A DNA stretch of 64,000 bases from Calonectria ilicicola (GCA_020809705.1 CP085833.1:930001-994000); one strand, 5' to 3'. Positions 21,390-32,404 are shown, numbered from the stretch's first letter. The notes: generated by a model not told the origin, from the sequence alone. Program-made: numbers and translations.

Positions 21390-22961
21390 ATGTATTTTTC
21401 TGCGGTTGCTGAAGCAAATTACTGTCAAAGCCTAAAGCATCCGCTTCGAAAGACCGGCCCTAAGGAATCTGAGGATGTTGGAAAGGTGATTTCGGTCATT
21501 GGTACCGGAAATCACGGGTTTCCGTCCGTTTTCAAGCATATGCTTGATGGTGGAACCCAATATCCTCATGCTATTCCCAGGGCGCTTGGTTATTGGTACA
21601 TCACGAAGGGATGTACATCGATCATCGACCACAGCAGGCTGCCCAAAATGCTCACAAAGTCCACCGCGTCACTAGAGAGATTGGCATCGTTACTCCATAT
21701 GACGAGTAACACGAATGAGCTCAACCAGGTTGCAAAGATGCGAGTTTGCAATATGGACATGGGCGAAAGCCACTTTCTCACACAATCTCAATCCTCACAC
21801 GAAGCAAAATTCGACGCGGCTGAAGTCTTTGCAAAAGTGGGAATGCGATACAATAATGGCCTCGTTTCGACTCAATATTTCAACCCTCATTGTGGAGAAA
21901 TTAAATCTCACATGTTAACCGGAGATCTCATGATTCAACTAAAAGGCATAGAAATCAACACCGGCATGTGTCTATTCTCGAAAGCGGTTTTATCCTCAGC
22001 AAAAACCCAATGTTGCATTGAAAATTACGAGGACAAGCTTGTGATACCAGAACTACCGTCGAATGCCAACCTCACATTGTATGAGCTTGAGACTATAGCA
22101 AGGTTATCCTCCGCCATCGCCGATACTATCGGCATATGTGAGAATACATGCACTAGTCGTATGGTACCTATTCACGTCAACATTGACATACCGGATTTTC
22201 AATATTACTGGGTTGCTTGTAAGCTTTTTGCAGGCAACCTAGTTGGGTTGAGCTATGTTCAAGAGTGGATTGAAGCCATTGACAATAGAAGACGTCAGCT
22301 AATGGCTATCATGACATCTCTCATTCGTAGCATGCTCTTGGATCGCGAACTATCCCCAGTTAAAGTCAATCTAACACCTGGAACCGAGCCTGCTTCGGCC
22401 CTCATTAAACGGAAGATTGTTCAGGGGACGATTCCAAATTTTGAGGAGATTGTCTGTGCCTTGAAATCCGATAGAGAAAATCCCGGACAATGGAGCAGAT
22501 TCTTGGAACATTTATGTCCACGATATCATCCTCAAACTGTGGAGGATCTTGGTAGGTCGGCGTATGTCTTCAAAGCCGCGAGGTCCGCGTTTTTGGATTC
22601 CGGTCTTGAGAAAGACGACTGCGGTTATAGTGGGACAACACTTATGCTTCAAATTGACGACATCAATGAGTGGAAAGTCCTTAAACAGGTGCAGATGTTT
22701 TTGAAGAATTACTGCAGAAGGGGTCAAATTTGTTCCAGAAAGGTTGTATCTGCTGGCTTGTTTCCAATGCAAAGAATAGTAACTACCAATCCAGGACGTT
22801 CTTGTCTTTTTAACCACGATCCTGGACAACAGCTAACAGTCGAATCTGGAAGTTCAATCATTGGTCCACTGGAAATAATTGGCATTACTTACGGCTGCCG
22901 CACAAAGGAGCTATTGCAGCAAGCCTGTTTCCAACACGGGTATGAAGGGATTCTAGGTTAA
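21390..22961 (+). CDS. Orphan 523-aa enzyme, possibly cyclodipeptide-synthase-like
   Basis: Intronless and well-formed, with no signal peptide or membrane segment. I do not firmly recognise it. Near residues 33-47 it has a strand-loop VISVIGTGNHGFPSVF, followed about 40 residues later by another strand ending in Asp (CTSIIDHSRLP). Near residues 300-320 is a helix SYVQEWIEAIDNRRRQL after a Cys/Phe/Tyr-rich stretch. A Gly-x-x-Asn/His loop after strand 1, a strand ending in Asp, and a Tyr..Glu helix are the order seen in tRNA-dependent cyclodipeptide synthases, including the fungal arginine-using type; this is a weak resemblance from memory. The neighbouring P450 and GNAT fit a small natural-product locus. 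Treat as unknown until a fold prediction is compared. Confidence 0.55.
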   Translation: MYFSAVAEANYCQSLKHPLRKTGPKESEDVGKVISVIGTGNHGFPSVFKHMLDGGTQYPHAIPRALGYWYITKGCTSIIDHSRLPKMLTKSTASLERLASLLHMTSNTNELNQVAKMRVCNMDMGESHFLTQSQSSHEAKFDAAEVFAKVGMRYNNGLVSTQYFNPHCGEIKSHMLTGDLMIQLKGIEINTGMCLFSKAVLSSAKTQCCIENYEDKLVIPELPSNANLTLYELETIARLSSAIADTIGICENTCTSRMVPIHVNIDIPDFQYYWVACKLFAGNLVGLSYVQEWIEAIDNRRRQLMAIMTSLIRSMLLDRELSPVKVNLTPGTEPASALIKRKIVQGTIPNFEEIVCALKSDRENPGQWSRFLEHLCPRYHPQTVEDLGRSAYVFKAARSAFLDSGLEKDDCGYSGTTLMLQIDDINEWKVLKQVQMFLKNYCRRGQICSRKVVSAGLFPMQRIVTTNPGRSCLFNHDPGQQLTVESGSSIIGPLEIIGITYGCRTKELLQQACFQHGYEGILG

Positions 22962-23770
22962 TATACTCCTAGCCTGGATCAATAGTGAAGTGGTTGCAGT
23001 AGGATGTTTCAATAAATATAGCTAAAATGTTTTGACATTGCATATGAGAGAGGCTTGGGTCTGTAATAGCAATAGCATAATTATGTCTTCACTATCTAAG
23101 GAGAATGTTCCTGGCGATTCTAGAAGGTGAAAGCTAAAATCAGATAAAAAATTCACAACGCTTAAGCCCCATTGTGATCTACATACCACGATGAAGGAAT
23201 GACTCTATAAGCGACACCATTTGAAGTATGTGATGACCAACTTCACCTCGAAGTCAATCCTGATCGTCTCAATGTCAAGCCATATATTGCAAAATGCCCC
23301 AAACTACTTTCAGCAATATAATGACTCAGTAGAAATATCCAAGTGTCAAATATCGATACCGCTAGATGGATCACGGGACGCAAAGAAGACTACAGACGGG
23401 CCATAGTGCTTATTCCAAATAGCGCTAATGGATGGCGCAGACTAGGATATTCAGCTTTGCATTTCATGTACAGCTAGTTAGCCCCCAAGGATTACGTGTC
23501 ATGTTTCTAACTCACATCCTTGAAATTGATGACAAGTAGGTATTAGGTGTCAAAACTTGTTGGGCAGAAATTACGAGGAATCAATCTCTCAGCATTGAGC
23601 CAAAAATCCCAGGCACTAATTGCATCATCGACTACATTGTCCGTGGGTAGCTGGATCTTCATATCATTCTCACTGGAGACGCTTCCATACTGTTATGTTT
23701 CTTTTAATCGCAGGCCACATTCACCAATAATACCACAATCAATTCATCGCTCAACATATACCCGCCGAAA
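22962..23770. other. Intergenic region, no supported gene
   Basis: AT-rich spacer between the orphan enzyme and the GNAT gene, same orientation. Short frames only. Confidence 0.5.
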
Positions 23771-24775
23771 ATGTCGGCTAAGTCAAACTTTCCTCCTGAA
23801 ACCCGCCTGGTTTCGGCTGTCTCACGACCCGACCTTTGGGAACGTGCTTTTAACAGTTCGTCCGATGGGTTGTGGATAGTACCACCCTGGTTCATTGATA
23901 GCGGTGTGTTGAAATCCTTGGAGGATCTGGGTCACATGGAAGAACTGGCAGCTTTTCAAACCATGGTGGTTAGTGGAGCAGATGAAGAAATAATAGCCGT
24001 TGGCCAATGTTTGCCGTTCTACTGGCCTGAAATAGCGGAATGTGGGAGTGAATCGGCAGATATCTTCCAACACGCAACAACTCTGCCTGATGGTGGATGG
24101 CAGACAATGTTTGCTCGTGGCATGAGTCAAGCCAATGCACGTCGGGGTGGGACAACTCCAACAGGGGCAGGTCTAACTAATGATGATCACCGAGGTGATG
24201 ATCCAATCTGTCTGGCTCGGGACGCACCGAATGCGCTGTGTGCATTAATCGTCATGGTACGGGAGACACACACGGGCAATGGAATCTCAGGCGCGTTGCT
24301 TCAGAATTTTGTGATCTTGGCCAAAGAGAATGATCTAAAAACTGTTGTCGTCCCGCTTCGGCCCTATCTTAAATCTGATTATCCTCATGTGCCCATGGAA
24401 GAGTATCTCACATGGGCTGAGGGGAAACCGCACGAAGCAGGATTTAAATGGGCTGATCGGACAGATATGACCGATATTCAGCCTCTGCCATTTGACCCGT
24501 GGCTACGAAAGCATGTTCGAATGGGTGGAAGGATTGCAAAGCTTGCACCACGCAGTTTCATAATCGAAGCCCCAGCTTCTACATGGCAGAAATGGCTTGG
24601 AGATAGAGTAAACTTGGATATTATCGAAGGTGGGGATGGCAAGAAAGAACTCTGTGGTAAGCAACTGGATGGCTTTATTTGGGAAGGTGAACTTGTGGGG
24701 CCTCTAGAATGGGACTCATCAAAAAAGGTTGGGCGTTATATTGAGCAGGATATTTGGGTTATGCATTTTATTTAG
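23771..24775 (+). CDS. GNAT-fold N-acyltransferase
   Basis: Intronless 334-aa protein. The middle shows a GNAT core: a strand ALCALIVMVRETHTG, then the acetyl-CoA pyrophosphate loop region GNGISGALLQ (residues about 170-180), then a strand KTVVVPLRP. The C-terminal part has a conserved pattern seen in a GNAT subgroup with long C-termini: YPHVPMEEYLTW, LPFDPWLRKHVRMGG, and APRSFIIEAPASTWQKWLG. It would transfer an acetyl or acyl group from CoA to an amine. Its co-orientation with the orphan enzyme 0.8 kb upstream suggests tailoring or self-protection in the same locus; this is inference. Confidence 0.8.
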   Translation: MSAKSNFPPETRLVSAVSRPDLWERAFNSSSDGLWIVPPWFIDSGVLKSLEDLGHMEELAAFQTMVVSGADEEIIAVGQCLPFYWPEIAECGSESADIFQHATTLPDGGWQTMFARGMSQANARRGGTTPTGAGLTNDDHRGDDPICLARDAPNALCALIVMVRETHTGNGISGALLQNFVILAKENDLKTVVVPLRPYLKSDYPHVPMEEYLTWAEGKPHEAGFKWADRTDMTDIQPLPFDPWLRKHVRMGGRIAKLAPRSFIIEAPASTWQKWLGDRVNLDIIEGGDGKKELCGKQLDGFIWEGELVGPLEWDSSKKVGRYIEQDIWVMHFI

Positions 24776-25208
24776 CCTCTTTATATTTAATATAACTCCA
24801 CTAGAACTCTCCTAGGTTTAGGGTGATAAAATATGCATTATTTACCAATCTCAAGCAAACAATTATTTCAGGGACTACCACGGCTAGCTCCATGGTTTCC
24901 GTTCTGTCGCTATACATCGCAAAAGCATCAGTCTCTGTTCCTAGTTTGACTACAGTGGCTGTATAACCACCATATTCCACATATAGGATGGTGATCGCAC
25001 TAGCTAACAGCGTGTCTAGACATCTTAGAACTGGTGGGTCGAATACCGAATTTATGAATATATGGTCAATTTACATCTACTCTACCACCGCCAGCGATTA
25101 TCGTAGAAGGCAGCCATGCAATCATATATATAAAGTCTAGCATTCATCCAATATAAGTTTTCATGGATCTTGTGGAATAATTAATCCCACCGACTTAACG
25201 TGCTGCAC
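24776..25208. other. Convergent intergenic spacer
   Basis: AT-rich spacer between convergent GNAT and permease genes. Nothing supported. Confidence 0.5.
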
Positions 25209-26753
25209 TTAGATTGCTAAGCGACCCGTTGTGATGTCCACCTGGCTGAGGGGAACCATCTTTGTCCTAAACACGACTTTATGACCCACATAGAGCACAA
25301 CAAAAAGAAGAACACTGATATAGCTAGTGAAAAATTTGCTAGTGTCCCAATTGATAAAAACATCAAAACCACTGGTCAGAACGATTATTATGTTGAAAAA
25401 GAGACCGTACCATGACAGGTAAGGCTGCAATGGTGCCGCATAGGGAAGGCTGTCACGTGGCACGCCCTTGGCTGTGAGAGCATTCATGAATCGGATATGA
25501 CAAACGTTGATGATGGCCCACGAGATGAAGCCTGCTACTGAAACAATATTTAGCAGCCACTGGAATACAACAGAGCCGTCTTGCGAGAGGTTGAGGAATG
25601 CGAGGAAGCCGACCATTGAGCAGACCCCAACGGCGTAGTATGGTGTTCCCAGGCGATTTGTCTTTTTGAAGAACTTGGGAGCATGGCCCGACTCGGCTAG
25701 CGCAATCAGAATGCGACTGCTAGAATAAACATCGGAGTTGGCGGCGGTAAGAACTGCGGTTAACAGCACAGCGTTCAGAATTGAGGGCAATACAGATACG
25801 CCAGCCAACTGGGCCATGATGACGAGGGGAGATGCCGAAGCATCTTGAGATTCATTCAACAAGTCCTTATTAGTGTAAGGGATGTTGATTCCCAGGAAAA
25901 ACACAGTTGAAATGAACAAGGAAAAGACACCCCAAAAGGTCCAACGAATGGCAGAGGGGATACTCTTTTGAGGATCTTGGGTCTCGCCCGCACCAATGCC
26001 AACCAGTTCGGCGCCCTGATAGCTGAAACCAGCGGTGATGAGAACGGACCAAAAGGCAATAAACTTTCCTGTAGCGCCCTCTTTGATATCGGCAGCGAAA
26101 GCACCGGGATCGCTCCAGTACTTGAAGCCTAGGTAGCCCTGGTCGCCGACGCCAGCGTTGACGCAGATAGAGAATATGAGGAATCCGATGATGGTGACAA
26201 CTTTGATGCTGGAAAACCACATTTCGAACTCTCCAAACCATCGGATGGGCAGAAAGTTGGCGAGAGTGAAGATGACCCAAAAGACAGCAATCCAGACACC
26301 CACACTTACAGTCTTGATCCAATATTGAATGATCAAACCTGCAGCTGTGAGTTCGAGGGCAAAGGTCAATGACCAACTGAACCAATAGGTCCAACCCATA
26401 GCAAAGCCGAGGGTTGGGTCGACAAAGCGGGAGGCATAGGTGGTAAAGGCGCCTGGGACGGGAATATATGCGGCCATTTCTCCGAGAGCAGTCATAACGG
26501 AGAACAGAACAGAGCCTAGGAAGATGAAAGCAATGAGGAGAGATGCTGGGCCGGCGGTGGCCAAAGCCGAACCAGTTCCAAGAAACAGTCCTGTTCCGAT
26601 GGTAGCACCAATGGCGATGAACTGTAAATGTCTGCTGTGAAGGCCACGCTCAAGGGCAGTCTCTTCGTCGGCGAGCTCGACATCTTGCTTGACTGGTGTC
26701 ACAGGTCGGTCTCCATAGCTGGTCCGACGGATTCCGTCGATTGGGGAGTCCAT
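25209..26753 (-). CDS. Amino-acid permease (APC superfamily, yeast-type YAT)
   Basis: Intronless, 514 aa from the ATG at 26753; the frame extends further up to a TTG, which is not needed. Twelve hydrophobic segments. The family signature follows the cytosolic N-terminus: LHSRHLQFIAIGATIGTGLF (TM1), then ALGEMAAYIPVPGAF (TM3), FSYQGAELVGIGAGE in TM6, and NSDVYSSSRIL in TM8. These mark a proton-coupled plasma-membrane amino-acid importer. Length is at the short end of the family. The substrate cannot be told from sequence alone. Confidence 0.92.
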   Translation of the reverse strand: MDSPIDGIRRTSYGDRPVTPVKQDVELADEETALERGLHSRHLQFIAIGATIGTGLFLGTGSALATAGPASLLIAFIFLGSVLFSVMTALGEMAAYIPVPGAFTTYASRFVDPTLGFAMGWTYWFSWSLTFALELTAAGLIIQYWIKTVSVGVWIAVFWVIFTLANFLPIRWFGEFEMWFSSIKVVTIIGFLIFSICVNAGVGDQGYLGFKYWSDPGAFAADIKEGATGKFIAFWSVLITAGFSYQGAELVGIGAGETQDPQKSIPSAIRWTFWGVFSLFISTVFFLGINIPYTNKDLLNESQDASASPLVIMAQLAGVSVLPSILNAVLLTAVLTAANSDVYSSSRILIALAESGHAPKFFKKTNRLGTPYYAVGVCSMVGFLAFLNLSQDGSVVFQWLLNIVSVAGFISWAIINVCHIRFMNALTAKGVPRDSLPYAAPLQPYLSWYGLFFNIIIVLTSGFDVFINWDTSKFFTSYISVLLFVVLYVGHKVVFRTKMVPLSQVDITTGRLAI

Positions 26754-27321
26754 TGTGAAGTTGTTGCGGCTATGGACGGGCGAATCAAGACCGGAAACCC
26801 GGGGTAGGTTGGATTTGCAGTCACAAGTAGGGCACAAGACAGACAAAGTTTGAGAAGCGGGCTTTCTTCAGCCCTTTTGTATTAAGCCATGGGCGGACCG
26901 GGGGACTGGTCACAAGCGGGGGATTTCCACGGGTTCTGCACGTCAACAACGCAAGACAAGGCGTGAACTACGATGTGCGCACAAGCACAACGGTCGGTTA
27001 AGCACAACAGACGGCATCGTTTGCAAGGCGCGGTTGACAGTGTCCACCTCTCCCCGAGCAATGACTAACAACAATTCGATTTACCCCAGAAGACGTGTGG
27101 ATACGGTGGAGATGCCCAGCGGTGCAAGGCGTGAACGACGCGATGGGCAGAACTCCACAAAATAAATAAATTCGAGATCAGACGTTGGCTTGCGGCGCAC
27201 CCGATCTCGGAGTTTTGTCGGACAAAACTTCTGCATCGGCGCCTCATGGGCCGAGCCAAAGCGGATTGGCGACGGCGTCCCTCCAACAGCTCGTGAGGCC
27301 AGCGACGGATGCAGCATTGCC
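26754..27321. other. Divergent promoter region
   Basis: Spacer between the divergent permease and homeobox genes. No supported frame; upstream in-frame extension of the homeobox ORF starts at TTG and is not used. Confidence 0.5.
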
Positions 27322-30300
27322 ATGGCCAGCAACAACCAAGGCCTCTCGGGATTCGAGTACTACCTGAGCCAGGGCCTGGAGGCGCCCGAGCCCGTCTTCA
27401 GCGAGGAGGCCCTGGACAGCCTGCTGTCGACGCTGGGCGCCGGCGATGCATCGGCGCTAGACCTCGTAAGCAGAAACGACCATTTCTCCAGTCCCAATCC
27501 CAATGCCAGTGGCAATCCAGGCCACCATAATCCCTTCGGCGGCGGCGGCGGCAGCAATGGCCTTGAGCTGTCGGGAACCAACCTCATCGCCCATTCTCAT
27601 TCTCATTCTCATTCCCACGCGGCGGCAGCGCTTGACGACGAGCCCGGCCCCAGCAGCGGCGGCGGATGCCATGCAACCAAGCGCAGCCCCAGCAGTCATG
27701 GGAGTGGGGTTCTGCAGACGGAATCAGATATCGCTTCTTGCACAGGGTCCGATGCGCGCCTTGATAACAGCGAGCTCGACGACTTCCTCGAAAAGGTGCG
27801 CAATGTCGAGAGGGCCTTTCCGCCCCCCAAGATCGGCGCCCGCTTCTCCCAGAAGTCGATCCGCGTGCTGAAGGAATGGCTGTCCCACCACCCCGACCAT
27901 CCGTATCCCAAGCCCGAGGACATCGACATGCTTCGCCACCAGACGGGCCTCAACAAGACGCAGATTTGCAACTGGCTGTCCAATGCGCGCCGCCGTGGCA
28001 AGGTCGGCGCCACCAGGAACTCGTCGGCGTCGGCCAGTCAAACCAAACCCGTAGACATCCCCCAGAAGCCCTCGAGGCCCGGTACTCCAGCACCACGGCG
28101 TGCCATAAGCGAGATGAATCCGATGGAGCGTTGGGTTGAATCGCCACCAGAAAACGAACCTGCTAGCATGTTTGCAATCGCACGAGCCATGGCCACTGCG
28201 CCTGATTCAGGTACACTCGCCTCGCCTCGCATTATCAGATTGATAACGTGATGGGAAGTGCAAGATTAGATTACTGACCCCAGGGTTGCACATAGGGAAT
28301 TTCGGAGACGAATCTCCATTAGAACGACGACGACAGGATTCAGTTCCAAACGCGTCATCAGCCAGCAGCGCTCCAACCTCGATATCGAGCGGAGGGGGGT
28401 CACTGGCCCTCAGCCACTCCATCACCTCACTAGGGTCGCAGTCTTCAAATTCAAGAAGGCCAAAGAGCTCGAGGAAGAAGGCAAAGCAGATATCTCGCAA
28501 GGCAAGGATTCCTGTTGGAGGCAGCCAAAGAAAATTCCAATGCACTTTCTGCACGGAGGCCTTCAAGACTAAATATGATTGGCAACGGCATGAGAGGTCA
28601 CTACATGTTCCATTGGAGAAATGGGTCTGTGTTCCATTGGGGCCTCGTGTAGTCAATGAAAACGATGAGCCATGCTGTGCCTTTTGCGGGCGAAGCGATC
28701 CTGATGATGACCATCTTAACTCTCACAACTTTAGTGCCTGCACTGAGCGTACCCAGGAAGCCCGCTCCTTTAACCGCAAGGATCACCTCAGCCAGCACCT
28801 GCGCCTGGCCCATAATAGCAAATACGTTGATGCACTCATGAAGTCCTGGAAGCGCGAGATCACCCAGCTCCATTCCCGCTGTGGCTTTTGCGCGGCCACC
28901 ATGGACACGTGGGACGACCGAGTTAACCATCTAGCCGACCATTTCAGGTTAGGGTGCACAATGGGCGAGTGGAAAGGCGATTGGGGATTTGAAAAACACG
29001 TCCTCGATGTTATTGAAAATTCCATGCCACCATGTAATTGAGTTTTGGTTTCAGAATCTTTGTGGATGCAAGCTAACTTGGCGTTAGACCTCATCGAAGC
29101 AGACAGGAAAACTCCATTCCCTTTCAAGGCAAGTGCTGGACCGCCGGAATCCCCGGCTAGCGCCTATGAGCTCATCAAGCTCGAGTTGGTGTACTTTATG
29201 CAATCCTTCCTCGAACAAAATGAACGACTGCCTGGAAATGAAGAGCTTCAGCTGGAAGCATGCCGGGTCATTCTTGCATCGGAAATCTTGTCCAACCAGG
29301 ATATCATTGATCCAAGATCCTGGCTGCGAGACCTCATCATGTCGGATGATAATATCGTCAAGCATGCAAAGATTGGTCCCATGCGATCACGGCGCGAGAG
29401 TAAACTGGACAATCTGCAAGTGATGGGAAAAGCGACGCTTTTCGAAGACTGTCCGATGGAGAGTCAATTAATGGATTTTCTAAATGCCCAACAGCAAATG
29501 GGCGTGGCAACGACCGTAGCCCAATTACAGCAAGAGGCCCGGAGCATCATCGATCGGACCGAGGCAAATTCAGAAACACCATGTGACATCATCAGCGCGT
29601 GGCTGAACCGACTCGCTAGCGCCTCAGGAATGTGGCTGCAGTCGTTTTCCATCCGCTCGGGAAATCCTGTCTGTCTCGATTTCCTAGCGGAAGGGTTGGT
29701 TGGCGGTTCTGGCTTAGTCCAAGACAACACCAAGATTCCTGAATTTGGCGTCCATCACGGCTTCGCGCCCGTTATTGAGGAACCTTCACTGCCCAATCTT
29801 GAGACTGACCAATCACATTTCTTACAGCATCATGATGCAGCAGGCAAACATCCAGCAAATCAAGGACAGCGGCCTTTGAATGCCGTCGGTCATGATGTAG
29901 TCTACCCGTCCCCAATGGGGTCGAATGGGAACAATACACCACTGAGTGATTCGCCGCTTCCAAGTCGGCAGAGCGTCGAGTTTGGTCCTTTGGGCCCTGC
30001 AACCCAGTTTGTGCATGGCGGCCAATTTTTCCTCCACGAGGCCAACTTTCATCGTAGACTCGAACGGGATTTACATCGATGGGTGTCGGCGACGATCTCC
30101 CCCAAAAATCCCAACCACCACATTCCATCTGATGAAGAAATCCAGCACTATGCGCGTTGGATCATGTATAACGAGTATGATAATACCCCGTATCCGTTTT
30201 TACATTGTGTTTTGTCCTGTACATCTACTAACTCCATGTCTCCAGTGAGGACCCGTGGAACCAAACTCCAGCTGACAATACTGAGTGGCTAGACAGCTTC

Positions 30301-30345
30301 AAGCGAGATGCAGGGATTTATATGGACCCGGACAAAGCCCCTTGA
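27322..30345 (+). CDS. TALE-type homeobox / C2H2 zinc-finger transcription factor
   Basis: Four exons: 27322-28210, 28284-29033, 29088-30189 and 30246-30345; 946 aa. All phases agree. Start GCCATGG is a strong context. The N-terminal quarter is acidic and low complexity (Gly, Ser-His repeats). A TALE-type homeodomain follows at about residues 168-228, with recognition helix NKTQICNWLSNARRRGK. A C2H2 finger starts near residue 384 (CTFCTEAFKTKYDWQRHERSLH core residues C, C, H, H), followed by further Cys/His pairs (CCAFCG..., CGFCAATM...HLADHF). The third intron (29034-29087) removes an in-frame TGA, giving MPPYLIEADRKTPFPF. The last exon supplies EDPWNQTPADNTEWL. Homeobox/C2H2 fusions of this length and domain order are conserved in filamentous ascomycetes, where homeobox genes govern conidiation and development. 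Confidence 0.9.
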
Positions 30346-30922
30346 TCGGTTCTGGAGCGCCCCGCACCGGCAATCTAGAGCCGAATGATAAGCTGTCACA
30401 TTACTATGTGCCAGATACTCATCAATGATTGATTACTTTCACCAAGCGAGCACAAACTGAGTGCATTGTGTCTTACTTTGACGAACCGGTTTGTAGCCAA
30501 TGAGATGAGAATGTTTTAAACATGGACAGCGGCCCGTCTGGCCGGCCGATCTTTTGCAAGGACATGGATCGCATGAGATCATTTTTTAACTTTTTGTAAA
30601 TTACATTTGCGCTACAAATCGGCGAACACGGTGCTCGGCTTCTGATTTGCATTTACCTAAGGAAACATGGCAAGGGGGAACACCACGTTGATGTCTCAAA
30701 CTACGAGCACGAGGACAGTCTCGAAGCGGAATTGTCGCAATTCCAACCCAGTCGGCGCGAGGTGGGTCTATGGTTCATCCAACTGATTACGCGATCAAAG
30801 GGCGCACATTTTCCCAGTCCTTCTCCATTCTTCTATCGCGATAAGGCTCAATTGAACTGCTACTCCTCACCAATTCTCGGCTTGTCGACGAGGTCCAGTT
30901 CCTAGCCTCAAATCATTCACCA
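30346..30922. other. Intergenic region / MFS promoter
   Basis: Spacer between two co-oriented genes, no coding frame. Confidence 0.5.
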
Positions 30923-32404
30923 ATGGAGTCCGACAAGGATGTTGTGGTGAACCCGTCGCCATCAGCATCAACAGTTCCGCAGGATGAGGCGACAAGCCTC
31001 AGAGACCCAGATGCCACTATAGGCTTTGGTGGCGGGAGCGCAATGGATACCGAGCGCCTCGAGCGCCGCTTACGCCGCAAGGTCGACCTACGACTATGCA
31101 CAATTGCCGGGCTACTTTGCTCGCTGAACCTTTTGGACTCTGGCGTTATCAGCTCGGCATCAGTCACCTCAATGGTGACGGATCTCGAGCTGACTGGCAA
31201 CCGTTACAGCGTCAGCATCTTCATCTTTACCATTTCCAGCATCGTCTTCCAATTGCCATCAACACTTGCTGTTAGAGTGTTTGGGCCACGGTTCTGGTTC
31301 GGGTTCAGCACTTTCTGTTTTGGGCTGATTACCATGTGCACTGCCTTTATACACAGTTGGAAGTCGATGATTGCGCTGCGAGTTCTCCTGGGAATGTCCA
31401 TGAGTGGAATCTTTCCCGGGTTGACGTACCTAATCTCCACTTGGTACCCGAGACGAGAGCAGCAGGTCCGCTTTGCGCTTCTCCAGAGTGGCGAAGTAAT
31501 TGTGCTTGCGACTGGTAGCATTGTCAACTTTGGTCTCAACCACCTCAACGGCAAAGGCGGGCTGGCAGGATGGAGATACATGTTTCTTGTACAGGGCGTC
31601 ATCTCTATGTTCATTGGACTTGTTACCTATTTCTGGATGGTCGACTTTCCTGACCAAGCACACAAGTCATTATGGTTCTTGACCCCAGAGGAGCAGGCTC
31701 TTGCAGTGGCCAGGATCGAAAAGGATCGCAATGATGTGGAGCCTGAGCCATTCGCTTGGAGTCTTGTCCTAGAACACCTCAAAGACCTAAAGATCTATGG
31801 TTTTGCATGCATGTACTTTTTGCTAAATCTTGTTTCGACGTCATTGGCATATTTCTTGCCCATCATTCTGCAAAGCGGCATGGGCTTCAGCGAAAATGAG
31901 TCAATCCTGCTTTCGTCCCCGCCCTACTATTATGCAGTCATTCCCGTCCTGTTGTCTGCTTTTATCGCGGACAAGTACAATCTTCGGGGACCGGTAATTA
32001 TCTTCAATTGCATCTGCCTTATTGTGGGCTTTTGCATGCTTGGCTTCGTGGAGCAAGTAACAGTACGGTATATCGGCACGTATCTTGCAACAGGCGCATA
32101 CATCAGCAACTGGGCTGCGTTGAGCACATATCAGATGAACAACGTTGCAGGACAGTGGAAACGAGCGGTGACTTCAGCAACCTTGACAGCCATGAATGGC
32201 GCGGGAGGCATCGCTGGAAGCTACATTGTCCGGAACCCTGAAGCGCCCAAGTACCTTACTGCGGTGTGGGTCTCCATTGGCTCGCATATCCTCATGATTG
32301 TGATTGTTTTGGTCATGTCTGTATACTTTACTATTGCTAATAGGAGGGCTGACAAGGGAAATTTGGTTATTGAGGGGGTGGTCGGATTCAGGTATACCCT
32401 ATAG
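30923..32404 (+). CDS. MFS transporter, DAL5/allantoate-permease (ACS) family
   Basis: Intronless 493-aa, 12-TM carrier. Markers of the anion:cation symporter family: RRKVDLRLCTIAGLLCSLNLLD (TM1; family form is NLDRxN), LGMSMSGIFPGLTYLISTWYPRR (TM4-5), GLAGWRYMFLVQG, and FPDQAHKSLWFLTPEE in the central loop. It probably imports an organic anion such as a vitamin, allantoate-like or dipeptide-like substrate at the plasma membrane. TM1 has LNLLDSG where most members have NYLDRTN, so the classical Arg is lost. Substrate unknown. Confidence 0.9.
   Translation: MESDKDVVVNPSPSASTVPQDEATSLRDPDATIGFGGGSAMDTERLERRLRRKVDLRLCTIAGLLCSLNLLDSGVISSASVTSMVTDLELTGNRYSVSIFIFTISSIVFQLPSTLAVRVFGPRFWFGFSTFCFGLITMCTAFIHSWKSMIALRVLLGMSMSGIFPGLTYLISTWYPRREQQVRFALLQSGEVIVLATGSIVNFGLNHLNGKGGLAGWRYMFLVQGVISMFIGLVTYFWMVDFPDQAHKSLWFLTPEEQALAVARIEKDRNDVEPEPFAWSLVLEHLKDLKIYGFACMYFLLNLVSTSLAYFLPIILQSGMGFSENESILLSSPPYYYAVIPVLLSAFIADKYNLRGPVIIFNCICLIVGFCMLGFVEQVTVRYIGTYLATGAYISNWAALSTYQMNNVAGQWKRAVTSATLTAMNGAGGIAGSYIVRNPEAPKYLTAVWVSIGSHILMIVIVLVMSVYFTIANRRADKGNLVIEGVVGFRYTL

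Noticed and set aside
25870..26394. 174-codon frame overlapping the permease
   Set aside because: Shadow of the permease in another frame, rich in Arg/His/Cys as expected of such shadows.
26754..26846. N-terminal extension of the amino-acid permease
   Set aside because: It starts with TTG; the ATG at 26753 gives a normal cytosolic N-terminus.
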